Part shown: positions 34,159 through 44,222 of the stretch, piece after piece | Position numbering within the stretch: position 1 is the first letter of the stretch | Layout: every line of letters starts with the position of its first letter | NCBI GenBank assembly: GCA_036677425.1 | Contig: JARFVT010000012.1 | Location: forward strand, 186,001-250,000 | Length of the DNA stretch: 64,000 nt | Reading direction: 5' to 3' | Source of the DNA: JARFVT01 sp036677425 | GTDB lineage: Bacteria; Pseudomonadota; Alphaproteobacteria; UBA8366; Aestuariispiraceae | Position numbers and translations under genes: made by a program | The notes under the pieces: generated by a model | What the model was told of the DNA's origin: nothing | The model's input: the letters and a program-made list of their open reading frames with translations, nothing else | Database searches by the model: none

Positions 34159-35712
34159 TTGACTTTTTTATTATCAAGTAACGCTTTATTATTAACCAAT
34201 CAGCCAAAACTCAAACTATCAAATTTGATTAATATTTCTTTGTTGATATTTTTAACCGCATGTCAACCGCCCGACCTATTCAATGATGACCTACCCAACG
34301 ATAAATTAGAAAATACTTCCACATCTAATTCCAATGATAAAGAAAACATTGCCAACAAGAAACAAAAAAACAATAACCTCCCGCCATTTACTACAATGGC
34401 AGATGATAAAATAAATAATAGCAAAAAATATAAGATAAAAAAATTACAAGCTGAAATATTAAATCAAAAATTAAATTTTGATCAACAATTTGCCATATTA
34501 ATACCAACCAAAACCGATTCTATAATTATAAATCAATTATCAATTAATAAAAATTCCAATAGCACAAATATTGCTATATTATTACCGTTTAAAACCGCTG
34601 CCAATACTAAACACAGCCGTGGTTTACAACGACTTGGCAAGTCATTATTAAATAGTGCCGAAATGGCATTATTTGATTGGCGCAACCCATCGATAAATTT
34701 AATACCATTAAATACATTTGGCACGCCACAAGGAGCAGCACAGGCGGCAAAAATTGCAATTGCTAAAGGTGCTGATATAATTTTAGGTCCGTTATTAGCC
34801 ACGTCAGTTAATGCAGTTAGCAATATTATTAATACATCAAATATCCCAATTATTTCTTATTCAAACCGTGAAGAAATAGCCAATGATAACACATATATTA
34901 TAGGCTTTATGCCACAACAGCAAGTTGATGCACTTATTTTGCATTCCATCGAAAATAATATTACAAAATTTGCCGTGATGGCACCAGAAGGATCATATGG
35001 TGAAAAAGTTGTAAAAGCCTTACAAATAGCAACCGAAAAATTTGGTGGCGAAATTACCCGAATACAATTTTATGATACCAATGCCACCGATTTTAGCCGA
35101 GATGTTAAAATTATTTCTGATTATGATAAAAGGCGTAAAATATTATTAGATAAAATAGCAGCATTAGAAGCACGAGATGATGAAATTTCACAAGCTGCCT
35201 TACATAAAATAAAACAACGCGAAACCTTGGGTGATGTTGATTTTGAAGCAATTTTATTGCCGGCGCAGAATGATCGCAATCTACGAACTATCGCTACACA
35301 ATTGGCATATTATGACGTTGATCAGCCGCGTATAAAAATTTTAGGATTACAATTATGGGATAGCTTTAATAATCTATCAAGCGAGCCACCCTTAATTGGC
35401 AGTTGGTATGCCACATTACCAATTAAGGGCCAGAAAAACTTCATCAAACGTTATAAAAATATATATAAAACACCGCCAGATCGCCTCGCTTCACTTGCTA
35501 ATGATTCGATGGCATTGGCAATAATACTTGCAGGGCTTAACGGCAGCCCAAATTATTCAAAAGCTGCCTTAACAAATACAACTGGATTTACAGGTATTGA
35601 AGGTATTTTCCGGCTGAAATCTAATGGCATTGCCGAACGTGGATTTGCTATTCGTGAAATAAGAAAAGATGGTAATAAAACAATAAAACCTGCCCCAACT
35701 AATTTTAATTAA
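34159..35712 (+). CDS. Penicillin-binding protein activator, LpoA-like lipoprotein
   Basis: A lipoprotein of up to 517 residues. Its signal has the lipobox FLTAC near residue 35, followed by a long polar linker (to about residue 130). The rest is a type-1 periplasmic-binding fold: IAILLPFKTAA, the GADIILGPLLATSVNAV motif, IPIISYSNREEI, and AVMAPEGSYG. In E. coli LpoA activates PBP1A from the outer membrane. The start is uncertain: the frame opens with TTG at 34159, while an ATG at 34143 would join it only if the T6 run at about 34163-34168 were one base shorter. Divergent from rsmI. Confidence 0.85.
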   Translation: MTFLLSSNALLLTNQPKLKLSNLINISLLIFLTACQPPDLFNDDLPNDKLENTSTSNSNDKENIANKKQKNNNLPPFTTMADDKINNSKKYKIKKLQAEILNQKLNFDQQFAILIPTKTDSIIINQLSINKNSNSTNIAILLPFKTAANTKHSRGLQRLGKSLLNSAEMALFDWRNPSINLIPLNTFGTPQGAAQAAKIAIAKGADIILGPLLATSVNAVSNIINTSNIPIISYSNREEIANDNTYIIGFMPQQQVDALILHSIENNITKFAVMAPEGSYGEKVVKALQIATEKFGGEITRIQFYDTNATDFSRDVKIISDYDKRRKILLDKIAALEARDDEISQAALHKIKQRETLGDVDFEAILLPAQNDRNLRTIATQLAYYDVDQPRIKILGLQLWDSFNNLSSEPPLIGSWYATLPIKGQKNFIKRYKNIYKTPPDRLASLANDSMALAIILAGLNGSPNYSKAALTNTTGFTGIEGIFRLKSNGIAERGFAIREIRKDGNKTIKPAPTNFN

Positions 35713-35733
35713 ACCTGATATAGCTCTATAATC

Positions 35734-36894
35734 TTAATTAGATAACATATAGGCTAGAACCATATTTAACCGTTGGCGGCCCGAATCGGTTACGGATATT
35801 CTTTCATTATCAATAGTAATGAAATCGGCTTCGATTAGATCTTGTATGGGTTTTCCGCCTATCATTCCATCATTAATTAATTGTGAAAACTTTTGGCCCA
35901 TTAATGTTTCAATACGATTTAATTTAACACCTTCATCCAACCGCAACCCCATAAGCAACATTTCTTTTAATTGATCATCAATATTAATTTTGATATTTTC
36001 TGCCATACCATATTGATGATTTTCAACCGTATCCAACCATTTTTCTGGTAACCTATGCCTACGCGTAGCAAATTTATCACCATCAATGGTGATGCGACTA
36101 TGTGCGCCGGGGCCAATTCCCACATAATCACCATAACGCCAATATATTAAATTATGGCGTGATTCTTGATTCAATGTTGCAAAATTTGATATTTCATATT
36201 GTAAAAATCCCGCATCAGACATGATATTTTTTGTTAATTTATAAAAATCTGTCGATAAATCTTCATCGGGCATTATTAATTTACCCAACCTCTGATCACT
36301 ATGAAATGCTGTGCCTTTTTCAATGGTTAATTGATATAAAGATAAATGATTGCCAGCAAGAGTTAATGCCTGTGATAATTCATTTTCCCAAGCATCTAGT
36401 TTTTGTTGTGGTCTTGCGTAAATTAAATCAAAGCTATAGCGGCTAAAAAATTTTGTTGCAATATCAATTGCGTGTTTTGCATCATCGCCTGAATGCTCTC
36501 GCCCCAATGATTTTAATGCCATATCATCGAATGATTGCACCCCAATTGATACACGATTAATGCCCGCATTGGCATAATCTTTAAATCTTGCCGCCTCAAC
36601 CGATGATGGATTAGCCTCCATCGTTATTTCCATATTATCGCTTGGTTGCCATATATCCATGGCTTTTTTAATGATTGCCTCAATAACCGATGGCGGCATT
36701 AATGATGGTGTGCCGCCACCAAAAAAAATACTATCTAATTTTCTATTGCTAAGTTGTCGCGCCGAATGCTCAAGCTCGCTAAGCAAGGCTTTTTGCCATT
36801 GCAGATGGTCAATATTTTCCCTTACATGGCTATTAAAATCGCAATATGGGCATTTCGATTGACAAAATGGCCAATGAATATACAGGGCAAACAT
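35734..36894 (-). CDS. hemW: Radical SAM heme chaperone HemW
   Basis: Oxygen-independent-coproporphyrinogen-oxidase-like protein, 386 residues, now known as a haem chaperone. The radical SAM cluster motif is CQSKCPYC near residue 12. SIFFGGGTPSLM and EANPSSVE follow, then NRVSIGVQSF, and the C-terminal HemN-type wing domain ends the protein. The single Cys-x3-Cys-x2-Cys lacks the fourth Cys (Phe here) that marks true HemN, which supports HemW. It follows rdgB by 22 bp. Confidence 0.92.
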   Translation of the reverse strand: MFALYIHWPFCQSKCPYCDFNSHVRENIDHLQWQKALLSELEHSARQLSNRKLDSIFFGGGTPSLMPPSVIEAIIKKAMDIWQPSDNMEITMEANPSSVEAARFKDYANAGINRVSIGVQSFDDMALKSLGREHSGDDAKHAIDIATKFFSRYSFDLIYARPQQKLDAWENELSQALTLAGNHLSLYQLTIEKGTAFHSDQRLGKLIMPDEDLSTDFYKLTKNIMSDAGFLQYEISNFATLNQESRHNLIYWRYGDYVGIGPGAHSRITIDGDKFATRRHRLPEKWLDTVENHQYGMAENIKINIDDQLKEMLLMGLRLDEGVKLNRIETLMGQKFSQLINDGMIGGKPIQDLIEADFITIDNERISVTDSGRQRLNMVLAYMLSN

Positions 36895-36916
36895 TTATTA
36901 TCGCCTGATTAAATGA

Positions 36917-37531
36917 TTATTTAAAACAAGCTGCAATTAGCTTATTAAAGGCATTATTTCGATGGCTGATTGCATCTTTTTGCGAAGATGTCATCTGGGC
37001 AAAGCTTATATCATAACCATCTGGTTGAAAAATAGCGTCATAACCAAAACCATTATCGCCGCGCATCGGCCATGTTATTGCACCATCAACCCTGCCTTCA
37101 ACGGTAATTTCATTATCCGCCATATTCATATTATCTGGCCAAACCAAAGCCAATACACAAATAAAATATGCATGGCGATTTTCTGTGCCATGTATCTCAT
37201 TGGCGACTATTTCCATTGCTTTGTTAAAATCACAACCATTTTCTGTTTCGGCCCAACGCGCCGAATATATACCAGGTGCGCCGTCAAGCGCATGGACGCA
37301 AAGTCCAGAATCATCGGCTAATGCCGGTATCCCCGTTGCATTTGCCACATGGCGCGCCTTTAATAATGCATTACCCGCAAATGTATTTTCGGTTTCCGCT
37401 ATTTCCGATATGCCGTGATCACCTGCAGCACTAACCGTGATATTAAACCCCGCTAATAACGCTGATATTTCTATTATTTTGCCTTTATTATGACTGGCAA
37501 TGACCAACTTATCGCTATTAAATTTCACCAT
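36917..37531 (-). CDS. rdgB: XTP/dITP diphosphatase (RdgB/HAM1)
   Basis: House-cleaning pyrophosphatase that removes dITP, dUTP-like and XTP nucleotides. The 204-residue protein starts LVIASHNKGKIIEISALL with the substrate-binding SHN-x-G-K. ALADDSGLCVHALDGAPGIYSARWA is the core, of which ADDSGL is diagnostic. GDNGFGYDAIFQPDG, then SHRNNAF complete the set. It is 33 bp behind rph, a pairing conserved in many bacteria, and forms rph-rdgB-hemW. Confidence 0.96.
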   Translation of the reverse strand: MVKFNSDKLVIASHNKGKIIEISALLAGFNITVSAAGDHGISEIAETENTFAGNALLKARHVANATGIPALADDSGLCVHALDGAPGIYSARWAETENGCDFNKAMEIVANEIHGTENRHAYFICVLALVWPDNMNMADNEITVEGRVDGAITWPMRGDNGFGYDAIFQPDGYDISFAQMTSSQKDAISHRNNAFNKLIAACFK

Positions 37532-37564
37532 ATTATTACTATTCCATAATTATTTTAACATTTA

Positions 37565-38272
37565 TTACTTCAAAGCTTGTTGTTGAATTTGTGTTAATTG
37601 ACTTATACCTTTTTCCGCCAATTTTAACAATTGCATAAATTGATCTTGGCTAAACGGCTTTTCTTCTGCTGTGCCTTGAATTTCAACAATTGCGCCATTA
37701 TTAGTCAAGACAAAATTTGCATCAGCACCCGCATTAGAATCTTCATCATAATCTAAATCTAACACTGCATTACCATTATATAAGCCACATGAAACCGCTG
37801 CAACTTGTGCCGTGAATGGGATTTTATCGATAATTTCTAACTTCATCATATGTTGAAATGCCAAATGTAAGGCCACATAACCACCAGTTATTGCCGCTGT
37901 TCTTGTGCCGCCATCGGCCTGAATAACATCACAATCGACCCTAATTTGACGCTCACCAAAACCATGCAAATCGGTAACAGATCGCAATGACCTGCCAATA
38001 AGCCGTTGGATTTCTTGTGTTCTGCCACTATTAGAGCTTCTTTTCCTGTCCATCCTGCTATGGGTCGAGCGCGGTAACATGCCATATTCTGCGGTTACCC
38101 AGCCTTTTTGTGTATTTTTTAAGAATGACGGAACAGAAGATTCAATGCTTGCCAAACATAATACATGCGTATTGCCAAATTTAATTAAACATGACCCTTC
38201 CGCATATCGGCTTACATCTGTTTCTATGGTAATTTTACGAAGCTCATCAAATTTACGGTTACTTGGGCGCAT
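37565..38272 (-). CDS. rph: Ribonuclease PH
   Basis: Phosphorolytic 3'-to-5' exoribonuclease that trims tRNA 3' ends. The 235-residue protein has [15 protein letters not shown], the phosphate and RNA-binding [28 protein letters not shown], and the metal-binding [19 protein letters not shown]. Length is normal. It leads the rph-rdgB-hemW run and is divergent from hrcA, a common alphaproteobacterial arrangement. Confidence 0.97.
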   Translation of the reverse strand: MRPSNRKFDELRKITIETDVSRYAEGSCLIKFGNTHVLCLASIESSVPSFLKNTQKGWVTAEYGMLPRSTHSRMDRKRSSNSGRTQEIQRLIGRSLRSVTDLHGFGERQIRVDCDVIQADGGTRTAAITGGYVALHLAFQHMMKLEIIDKIPFTAQVAAVSCGLYNGNAVLDLDYDEDSNAGADANFVLTNNGAIVEIQGTAEEKPFSQDQFMQLLKLAEKGISQLTQIQQQALK

Positions 38273-38342
38273 TTAATATCTTTCATATTTTAAGAGTATT
38301 TTAACTATTATTACCGAAACTAAACATATGATGGGCTAATCG

Positions 38343-38382
38343 TCCAGCAAATCTTGAAACTCTCCAGTAAATTTTGAAACCC
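38343..38382. repeat. Tandem 20-bp direct repeat between rph and hrcA
   Basis: TCCAGCAAATCTTGAAACTC is followed at once by a copy that differs at 3 of 20 bases. Each copy holds a TTGAAA element resembling the -35 of heat-shock (RpoH) promoters. No CIRCE element (TTAGCACTC-N9-GAGTGCTAA) is seen in this gap. Confidence 0.6.
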
Positions 38383-38422
38383 TATTGACCTTATGGCTTT
38401 GGCTTCTTAAATATTAACCATC

Positions 38423-39460
38423 ATGATAACTGATTTAAATAACAGATCTAAAGAAATATTACGCCTTGTAGTTGAAACCTATATGGGAAAGGGTGAACCT
38501 GTTGGCTCAAGAACTATTTCGAAAATTCTTGACCGCAATTTAAGCCCTGCAACTATTCGCAATGTTTTATCGGATTTAGAAGAATCTGGTTTGCTTTACG
38601 CACCGCATACATCGGCAGGCCGCTTGCCTACTGATGCTGGGTTACGATTATTCATTGATGGTCTATTAGAAATTGGCAATCTTAGCAGCGAAGAACAGCA
38701 AAATATTGAAAGCCAATGCGCCGCCCGTGGTAAATCGGCTAATTTAATAATGGAAAAAGCATCAAATATCATGTCAGGCCTAAGCCATTGTGCCGGCCTT
38801 GTCATTGCCCCAAGCGATAATAATAATTTAAAACATATCGAATTTGTTAACCTATCCCCCGGTAAAGCCTTGGTAGTAATGGTAACTGAAAGCGGGCAAG
38901 TAGAAAATCGCATCATTGAATTACCAATTGGCGTAACATCATCGGCATTGATCGAGGCAGGAAATTATCTTGCCGCAAAAATGCTTGGAAATTCATTAGA
39001 AGTTACAAAAGCAAATATTCAAGCAGAAATCATTGGCGCAAAACAAGAATTAGATATATTAAGTGCTAAGGTTGTTGAGGCGGGGAGTGCCACTTGGTCA
39101 GATATAAATTCTGATAATGGGGTTTTAATTGTCCGGGGACAGGCAAATTTATTGGATAATATACAAGCCCTGAGCGATCTAGAACATATTCGTGCAATTT
39201 TTAGCGCATTGGAACGTAAAGAAAGCATGTTAAGCCTTTTGAAAGCAGCCGATGCTGCTGGTGGTGTACAAATTTTTATTGGTGCAGAAAATGAATTATT
39301 TAATTTATCTGGATGTTCATTAATCATCGCACCATATAAAAACAGCAAAGAAAAAATTATTGGTGCAATCGGTGTTGTTGGTCCTATTAGGATGAATTAT
39401 GCTAAAATCATTCCAATGGTCGATTATACGTCAAAAGTTGTTGGAAAATTGATTGGTTAA
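38423..39460 (+). CDS. hrcA: Heat-inducible transcriptional repressor HrcA
   Basis: Repressor of groESL/dnaK-type genes through CIRCE. The 345-residue protein has the winged-helix N-terminus (SKEILRLVVETYMGKGEPVG part; VGSRTIS), SPATIRNVLSDLEE as recognition helix, and APHTSAGRLPTDAGLRLFID. The C-terminal regulatory domain ends IGVVGPIRMNYAKIIP, a diagnostic motif. It stands directly before grpE, as in many bacteria. No CIRCE site was found here, so its targets must lie outside the window. Confidence 0.96.
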   Translation: MITDLNNRSKEILRLVVETYMGKGEPVGSRTISKILDRNLSPATIRNVLSDLEESGLLYAPHTSAGRLPTDAGLRLFIDGLLEIGNLSSEEQQNIESQCAARGKSANLIMEKASNIMSGLSHCAGLVIAPSDNNNLKHIEFVNLSPGKALVVMVTESGQVENRIIELPIGVTSSALIEAGNYLAAKMLGNSLEVTKANIQAEIIGAKQELDILSAKVVEAGSATWSDINSDNGVLIVRGQANLLDNIQALSDLEHIRAIFSALERKESMLSLLKAADAAGGVQIFIGAENELFNLSGCSLIIAPYKNSKEKIIGAIGVVGPIRMNYAKIIPMVDYTSKVVGKLIG

Positions 39461-39498
39461 TGCTAATAGGCGCAAGAATTATTTAATTAAGGTAAAAT

Positions 39499-40158
39499 AT
39501 GATGACGAATGAAATTAATGACGATAAAAACAATATTGATCAAAATACTAATGAAGAAAATTCAGCTAAAGAAAATATAGTAGAAAATATTAATATAGAT
39601 GAAGATTTAAACATAGAAGAAGATGAGCAACCAATTGCCGAAGAGTTAATTGAAAAGTTAGTCGAAGAAAACACTGATTTAAAAGACCGTTTAATGCGCG
39701 CCTTGGCAGAAACAGAAAATATCCGCCGTCGGTCAGAAAAAGACCGCCAAGATCAGGCAAAATTTGGAGATAGCCCATTAGCGAGAGAATTAATTCCCGT
39801 TGACGATAACCTACGCCGCGCCCTTGCGGCACAACCAACTGATGCAATGGAAAATAACGATAGTGTCAAAAATTTTGTTATCGGTATTGAAATGACCGAA
39901 AAACAATTACTGGGGGCTTTTAATAAATCTAAAATTGAAACTATCGATCCAAAAGGTGAGAAATTTTCATATAAATTACACCAAGCCATGTCAGAATTGG
40001 AAAATACTGGTCAGCCAGCAGGCACAATAGTCGAAGTCATTGCCGCAGGTTATATATTAAATGACCGCCTATTACGCCCTGCAATGGTTATTGTTGCTAA
40101 AGGCAATACAACAAAACCTGATCCAGATAATATGGAACATGTTGATACAACTGTTTAA
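39499..40158 (+). CDS. grpE: Nucleotide exchange factor GrpE
   Basis: Exchange factor for DnaK. The 219-residue protein has an acidic, Asn-rich N-terminus (about 50 residues), a long helix with DLKDRLMRALAETENIRRR, then ELIPVDDNLRRAL. The beta domain follows, with KPG/HQAM-type segment FSYKLHQAMSE and AAGYILNDRLLRPAMVIVAK, the diagnostic end. It lies 38 bp behind hrcA on the same strand, with AAGG before the ATG. Confidence 0.96.
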   Translation: MMTNEINDDKNNIDQNTNEENSAKENIVENINIDEDLNIEEDEQPIAEELIEKLVEENTDLKDRLMRALAETENIRRRSEKDRQDQAKFGDSPLARELIPVDDNLRRALAAQPTDAMENNDSVKNFVIGIEMTEKQLLGAFNKSKIETIDPKGEKFSYKLHQAMSELENTGQPAGTIVEVIAAGYILNDRLLRPAMVIVAKGNTTKPDPDNMEHVDTTV

Positions 40159-40295
40159 AATAAAAATTAAAAAAATCTCTTTATATGACTACTAACCATG
40201 TAATAATTGATATATATCAAAGCCGCATTAATTTTATGGTTTTATATCTAGACGATATTATATATTATAAATAATAAATATTCAGGATAAAAATA

Positions 40296-40451
40296 ATGGA
40301 AAAATTTAAACCAATAATTTTAGTATTAGTTGGCCTTGTGGTAATATTTTTATATCTTGGGACAATGGTTTTCGCTGTTGAGGCGGTTTTATATCTTGCG
40401 ATGGTTTTATTCGTTGCCATTGTCATTCAAATGTATGCTTGGGCAAGATAG
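40296..40451 (+). CDS. Small two-helix membrane protein
   Basis: A 51-residue ORF with AGGA eight bases before the ATG. It reads MEKFKPIILVLVGLVVIFL, then a short turn and a second helix (VLYLAMVLFVAIVIQM), ending YAWAR. Two tightly spaced hydrophobic helices with Lys at the start and Arg at the end suggest an inner-membrane micropeptide. No family is recognised. The surrounding 320-bp gap between grpE and hinT is otherwise empty. Confidence 0.65.
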   Translation: MEKFKPIILVLVGLVVIFLYLGTMVFAVEAVLYLAMVLFVAIVIQMYAWAR

Positions 40452-40481
40452 ATTTGCCTCTAAATCTAAGTCTAGTTAAAA

Positions 40482-40847
40482 TTATTTAACTTTACGCAGC
40501 ATGCCTTGCATTTTTTGCTTGCCAAAAATATGAAAATGCAAATGTAGTACTTCTTGAAAAGCATCCTTGCCATGATTTGCGATGATGCGATATCCTGATT
40601 GATCGACTCCCATATCACGGGCAACCTTACCGAGCCCACGAATTAAGCTGGCGATTTCTTGATCACTAGCATTTTGTGAAAAATCATCCATCGATATATA
40701 TGCGCCCTTTGGTATTATTAATATATGCAACGCCGCCAATGGATTTATATCTTTAAAGGCCAAGCAATATTTATCTTCATAGACCTTATCGCAGGGAATT
40801 TCACCGCGAAGGATTTTTGCAAAAATATTTTGATCATCATAAATCAT
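40482..40847 (-). CDS. hinT: HIT-family nucleotide hydrolase (HinT type)
   Basis: Purine phosphoramidase of 121 residues. It starts NIFAKILRGEIPCDKVYED and shows the His triad in LHLHFHIFGK near residues 104-112. ALHILIIPKGAYIS marks the strand that binds nucleotide. It lies downstream of hisE on the same strand, 40 bp apart, and closes the his block, an arrangement frequent in Alphaproteobacteria. Confidence 0.95.
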   Translation of the reverse strand: MIYDDQNIFAKILRGEIPCDKVYEDKYCLAFKDINPLAALHILIIPKGAYISMDDFSQNASDQEIASLIRGLGKVARDMGVDQSGYRIIANHGKDAFQEVLHLHFHIFGKQKMQGMLRKVK

Positions 40848-40886
40848 TTAACCAACCTTAAAATTATGTGTTATTTTGGAATTTTA

Positions 40887-41213
40887 TTATCTCTCACGTG
40901 CTGCTTTTTCGGCAATTCCTGATATTCCCTGCCTCTTTGCCAGCTCCCGCCAAATATCATCGGGTTTAATATCTTGATCCGACCATAATAATAATAAATG
41001 AAATAATAAATCGGCGCTTTCTGATATAACCCCCGATTTATCGCCTTTAATCGCTTCGATTACTGTTTCTACTGCTTCTTCGCCAAATTTTTGGGTTATT
41101 TTATTACGGCCTTTGGCAAAAAGGCTCGCGGTATGCGATATTGTTACATCACCGCCTTTACGGCTTTCTATAGTTTCAAAAATATCTTGTAAAACTTCCG
41201 CATTAACCACCAT
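40887..41213 (-). CDS. hisE: Phosphoribosyl-ATP diphosphatase
   Basis: Second step of histidine synthesis. The 108-residue all-helical MazG-like protein has KITQKFGEEAVETVIEAIKG and ESADLLFHLLLLW, which hold the Glu and Asp metal ligands. It is a separate protein, not fused to HisI. It lies 4 bp after hisF. hisI, hisG, hisD and hisC are not in this window. Confidence 0.95.
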   Translation of the reverse strand: MVVNAEVLQDIFETIESRKGGDVTISHTASLFAKGRNKITQKFGEEAVETVIEAIKGDKSGVISESADLLFHLLLLWSDQDIKPDDIWRELAKRQGISGIAEKAARER

Positions 41214-41217
41214 TAAT

Positions 41218-42012
41218 CTATCCTTTTATACTGCTATAATTCTTCATGCCATCCGTTGGTCTGATGGCAATTCCTGCGGCAAGCATATGATCTTTCGCTT
41301 GCGCAATACTATATTCACCAAAATGAAAAATTGATGCTGCCAAAACTGCCGATGCATGGCCCTTTTTCACTCCATCAACCAAATGGTCTAAATTACCAAC
41401 GCCACCACTAGCAATAACTGGTATGCTGACAGCATCGGCAACGGCACGTGTCATTTCATTATTAAATCCAATTTTAGTCCCATCCCGATCCATCGAGGTT
41501 AATAAAATTTCACCCGCACCTAGATTTGCAATTTGCTTGGCATATTCAACCGCATCAATGCCAGTTGGGATACGCCCACCATGGGTGAAAATTTGCCATT
41601 TTCCTGTTGATATTTCTTTTGCATCGATTGCCACCACGATACATTGTGAACCAAATTTATTGGCGGCTTCGCGCACTAACTCTGGCCTATCAACCGCCGC
41701 CGTCATTATTGATACCTTATCTGCACCCGCCAGCAATAATTGACGAATATTTTCAAGATTACGCACCCCACCGCCAACCGTAAGTGTCATAAAAACCTGT
41801 TCCGCCGTGTTACGCACCACATCATATATGGTATCGCGGTTATCGCTGCTGGCGGTGATGTCAAGAAATGTTAATTCATCTGCCCCCGCTACGTCATATG
41901 CTTTTGCTTGTTCAACTGGATCGCCTGCATCTTGAAGGTCAATAAAATTAACCCCCTTTACAACCCGACCATCTTTAACATCAAGACATGGAATTATCCG
42001 TATGGTTAACAT
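41218..42012 (-). CDS. hisF: Imidazole glycerol phosphate synthase, cyclase subunit
   Basis: (Beta/alpha)8-barrel enzyme that uses ammonia from HisH to close the imidazole ring. The 264-residue protein starts [16 protein letters not shown] with catalytic Asp11-type residue, then [42 protein letters not shown] with the second catalytic Asp, and VIASGGVG. Complete. It lies 5 bp behind hisA. Confidence 0.97.
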   Translation of the reverse strand: MLTIRIIPCLDVKDGRVVKGVNFIDLQDAGDPVEQAKAYDVAGADELTFLDITASSDNRDTIYDVVRNTAEQVFMTLTVGGGVRNLENIRQLLLAGADKVSIMTAAVDRPELVREAANKFGSQCIVVAIDAKEISTGKWQIFTHGGRIPTGIDAVEYAKQIANLGAGEILLTSMDRDGTKIGFNNEMTRAVADAVSIPVIASGGVGNLDHLVDGVKKGHASAVLAASIFHFGEYSIAQAKDHMLAAGIAIRPTDGMKNYSSIKG

Positions 42013-42017
42013 TTTAT

Positions 42018-42770
42018 CTAATTCCTATTAATTTGATTTTTTGTCTCGTGTTTTTTACAAATATCTAAGGCATCACCCAGATCTATCTGCCCGTCATATA
42101 ATGCGCGGCCTGATATAACACCAGAGATTTCTGGATATTTACAAAGCATTTTTAAATCATCAAGCGATGAAACACCACCACTGGCAATCACAGGAATTGA
42201 TATTTGTCGTGCTAATTCTGCGGTTGCATCAACATTTACCCCCGCCATTGCGCCATCACGATCAATATCAGTGAATATAATCGCCGCAACGCCGATATCT
42301 TCAAATCTTTTGGCTAATTCCAATGCGGAAATTTCCGTTGCCTGCGCCCAGCCTTCGACCGCGACTAAATCATTTAAGGCATCAATGCCGACCACGATTT
42401 TATTTGGGTATTCACGGCAGGCATCACGCACAACCTGTGGGTTTTTGACCGCCACCGTGCCAAGAATAACTCGTGATAAACCTTTATCTAGCCATTTTCC
42501 AACTTGATCAAGATTGCGGATGCCGCCACCAAGCTGCACCGAACAATCGCTGGCGTTAATTATCGCCTCGACCGCTTTTTCATTGATTGGTTTTCCCGCA
42601 AATGCCCCGTTAAGATCGACCACATGAATCCAATCTGCACCAGATTTAGCAAATTCTTTTGCCTGTGCGCCTGCATCATTATTAAAAACCGTTGCTTGAT
42701 CCATATCACCACGTAATAATCGCACGCAATTGCCGTCTTTTAAATCAATCGCTGGATAAAAAATCATCAT
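42018..42770 (-). CDS. hisA: Phosphoribosylformimino-5-aminoimidazole carboxamide ribotide isomerase
   Basis: Amadori-type isomerase, a half-barrel duplication like HisF. The 250-residue protein has [14 protein letters not shown] with the catalytic Asp, [45 protein letters not shown] with the second Asp, and VIASGGVSS. Length is normal. It lies 51 bp behind hisH in the order hisB-H-A-F-E. Confidence 0.97.
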   Translation of the reverse strand: MMIFYPAIDLKDGNCVRLLRGDMDQATVFNNDAGAQAKEFAKSGADWIHVVDLNGAFAGKPINEKAVEAIINASDCSVQLGGGIRNLDQVGKWLDKGLSRVILGTVAVKNPQVVRDACREYPNKIVVGIDALNDLVAVEGWAQATEISALELAKRFEDIGVAAIIFTDIDRDGAMAGVNVDATAELARQISIPVIASGGVSSLDDLKMLCKYPEISGVISGRALYDGQIDLGDALDICKKHETKNQINRN

Positions 42771-42821
42771 ATTACCTTATTAAATTAGGTTAAATTATAT
42801 TAAATTATGTATAAGCTATAA

Positions 42822-43454
42822 TTATGGTCGCCATTTAAGAAAATTACTAATTAACCGCAATCCTGTTTGTTGGCTTTTTTCTGGATGGAATTGAGTGGCA
42901 ATAATATTATCACGACCAATCACCGCCGTTAAATTTTGACCATAATCAACTGTTGCTAATATTTGGTTTTTATCATCTGGTATAAAATGAAAACTATGGA
43001 CAAAATAAACATATGCGCCATTTTCAAGCCCATCTAAAACTGGATGATGATTGCCAATTTCTTGCAATATATTCCAGCCCATATGCGGTATTTTCAAATC
43101 TTTATTATTTGGTTTAATAGCCTTAATACGCCCATTTATCCAATCAAACCCTGCTATCTCGCCAAATTCTTCACCAATGCTTGCTAACAGCTGCATTCCA
43201 ACGCAAATGCCTAGAAACGGTTGTTGATCTTCAATCACTGTTTGATATAAAGCATCACTCATGCCCGATACAGCACTAAGCCCCGCCCAACAATCGGCAA
43301 AAGCCCCAACCCCTGGTAAAACAATATGATCCGCCGTTTTAACTATATTTGCATCGCTAGTAACAATAATTTTTTCACCATTGCTCATATATTCAAATGC
43401 CTTGGCAACCGATCTTAAATTTCCCGAACCATAATCAATTATTGCAACGATCAT
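42822..43454 (-). CDS. hisH: Imidazole glycerol phosphate synthase, glutamine amidotransferase subunit
   Basis: Class I glutaminase that feeds ammonia to HisF. The 210-residue protein starts [17 protein letters not shown], has [10 protein letters not shown], the nucleophile Cys in [13 protein letters not shown] near residue 83, the PHMGWN motif, VYFVHSFHF, and the catalytic His/Glu in TQFHPEKSQ. It overlaps hisB by 4 bp (ATGA), so the pair is translationally coupled. Confidence 0.97.
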   Translation of the reverse strand: MIVAIIDYGSGNLRSVAKAFEYMSNGEKIIVTSDANIVKTADHIVLPGVGAFADCWAGLSAVSGMSDALYQTVIEDQQPFLGICVGMQLLASIGEEFGEIAGFDWINGRIKAIKPNNKDLKIPHMGWNILQEIGNHHPVLDGLENGAYVYFVHSFHFIPDDKNQILATVDYGQNLTAVIGRDNIIATQFHPEKSQQTGLRLISNFLKWRP

Positions 43455-44068
43455 GATGATTCAATACCCGCACTGCCGCCAAGTGCCCCCTTGGTCGATG
43501 GTATCGTATTTTTTTTACGCGGGTCAATATTTATCGCTTGTCGCAAGCTTTGCGCCAAAGCCTTAAAACAGCTTTCGGCGATATGATGGCTATTTTCCCC
43601 ATATATATTTTCCACATGCAAATTTGCCCCAACTGCATTGGCAAAGGCAGCAAACCATTCTTTAAATAGCTCCGTATCAAAATCACCAATTTTATCGCAA
43701 CTATATTTAACTTTCCAAATTAAATAAGGACGATTGGATAAATCCAATGCTATTCTTGTTAATGTTTCATCCATCGGGATATAGGCATGACCATAACGGC
43801 AAATGCCTTTTCTATCACCCAGGGCCTTTGATATGGCATTACCAATGGCATAACCGCAATCTTCGACACAATGGTGAAAATCAATATGTAAATCGCCTTC
43901 GGCCTTAATGTTTAAATCTATTAAGCTATGGCGCGATAATTGTTCCAACATATGGTCAAAAAAACCAATACCAGTTGATATATTATATTGTCCAGTGCCA
44001 TCTAAATTTAAACTAACAGAAATTTTAGTCTCATTAGTATTGCGTTCAACGGATGCTTGGCGCATCAT
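43451..44068 (-). CDS. hisB: Imidazoleglycerol-phosphate dehydratase
   Basis: Manganese enzyme of 205 residues. The start is set at the first of two ATGs (44068) because GGAG lies 5 bases upstream; the 24 codons further up are not conserved. Motifs: [30 protein letters not shown] and [14 protein letters not shown] hold the metal-binding His and Glu residues. It is the monofunctional form, without the HisN phosphatase domain. It starts the his run and is divergent from hslV. No His-rich leader peptide is seen upstream. Confidence 0.96.
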   Translation of the reverse strand: MMRQASVERNTNETKISVSLNLDGTGQYNISTGIGFFDHMLEQLSRHSLIDLNIKAEGDLHIDFHHCVEDCGYAIGNAISKALGDRKGICRYGHAYIPMDETLTRIALDLSNRPYLIWKVKYSCDKIGDFDTELFKEWFAAFANAVGANLHVENIYGENSHHIAESCFKALAQSLRQAINIDPRKKNTIPSTKGALGGSAGIESS

Positions 44069-44222
44069 AATCACTCCATATAAATTATATTTATCATGAT
44101 AATTTGAATTAAAATTTATAACTGCATTTCCATTTCTCAAAATAGATCATATAAAACCAGTATTTTAGAATAAAAGCTTATCAACTATTGACGTAGACTA
44201 TTTCATACCTCATATCGAGGCA

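Noticed and set aside
38273..38422. CIRCE operator before hrcA
   Set aside because: Searched by eye for TTAGCACTC and its inverse; not present. Only the tandem TTGAAA repeat is seen.
44069..44222. Histidine leader peptide upstream of hisB
   Set aside because: No run of His codons and no terminator hairpin before hisB.
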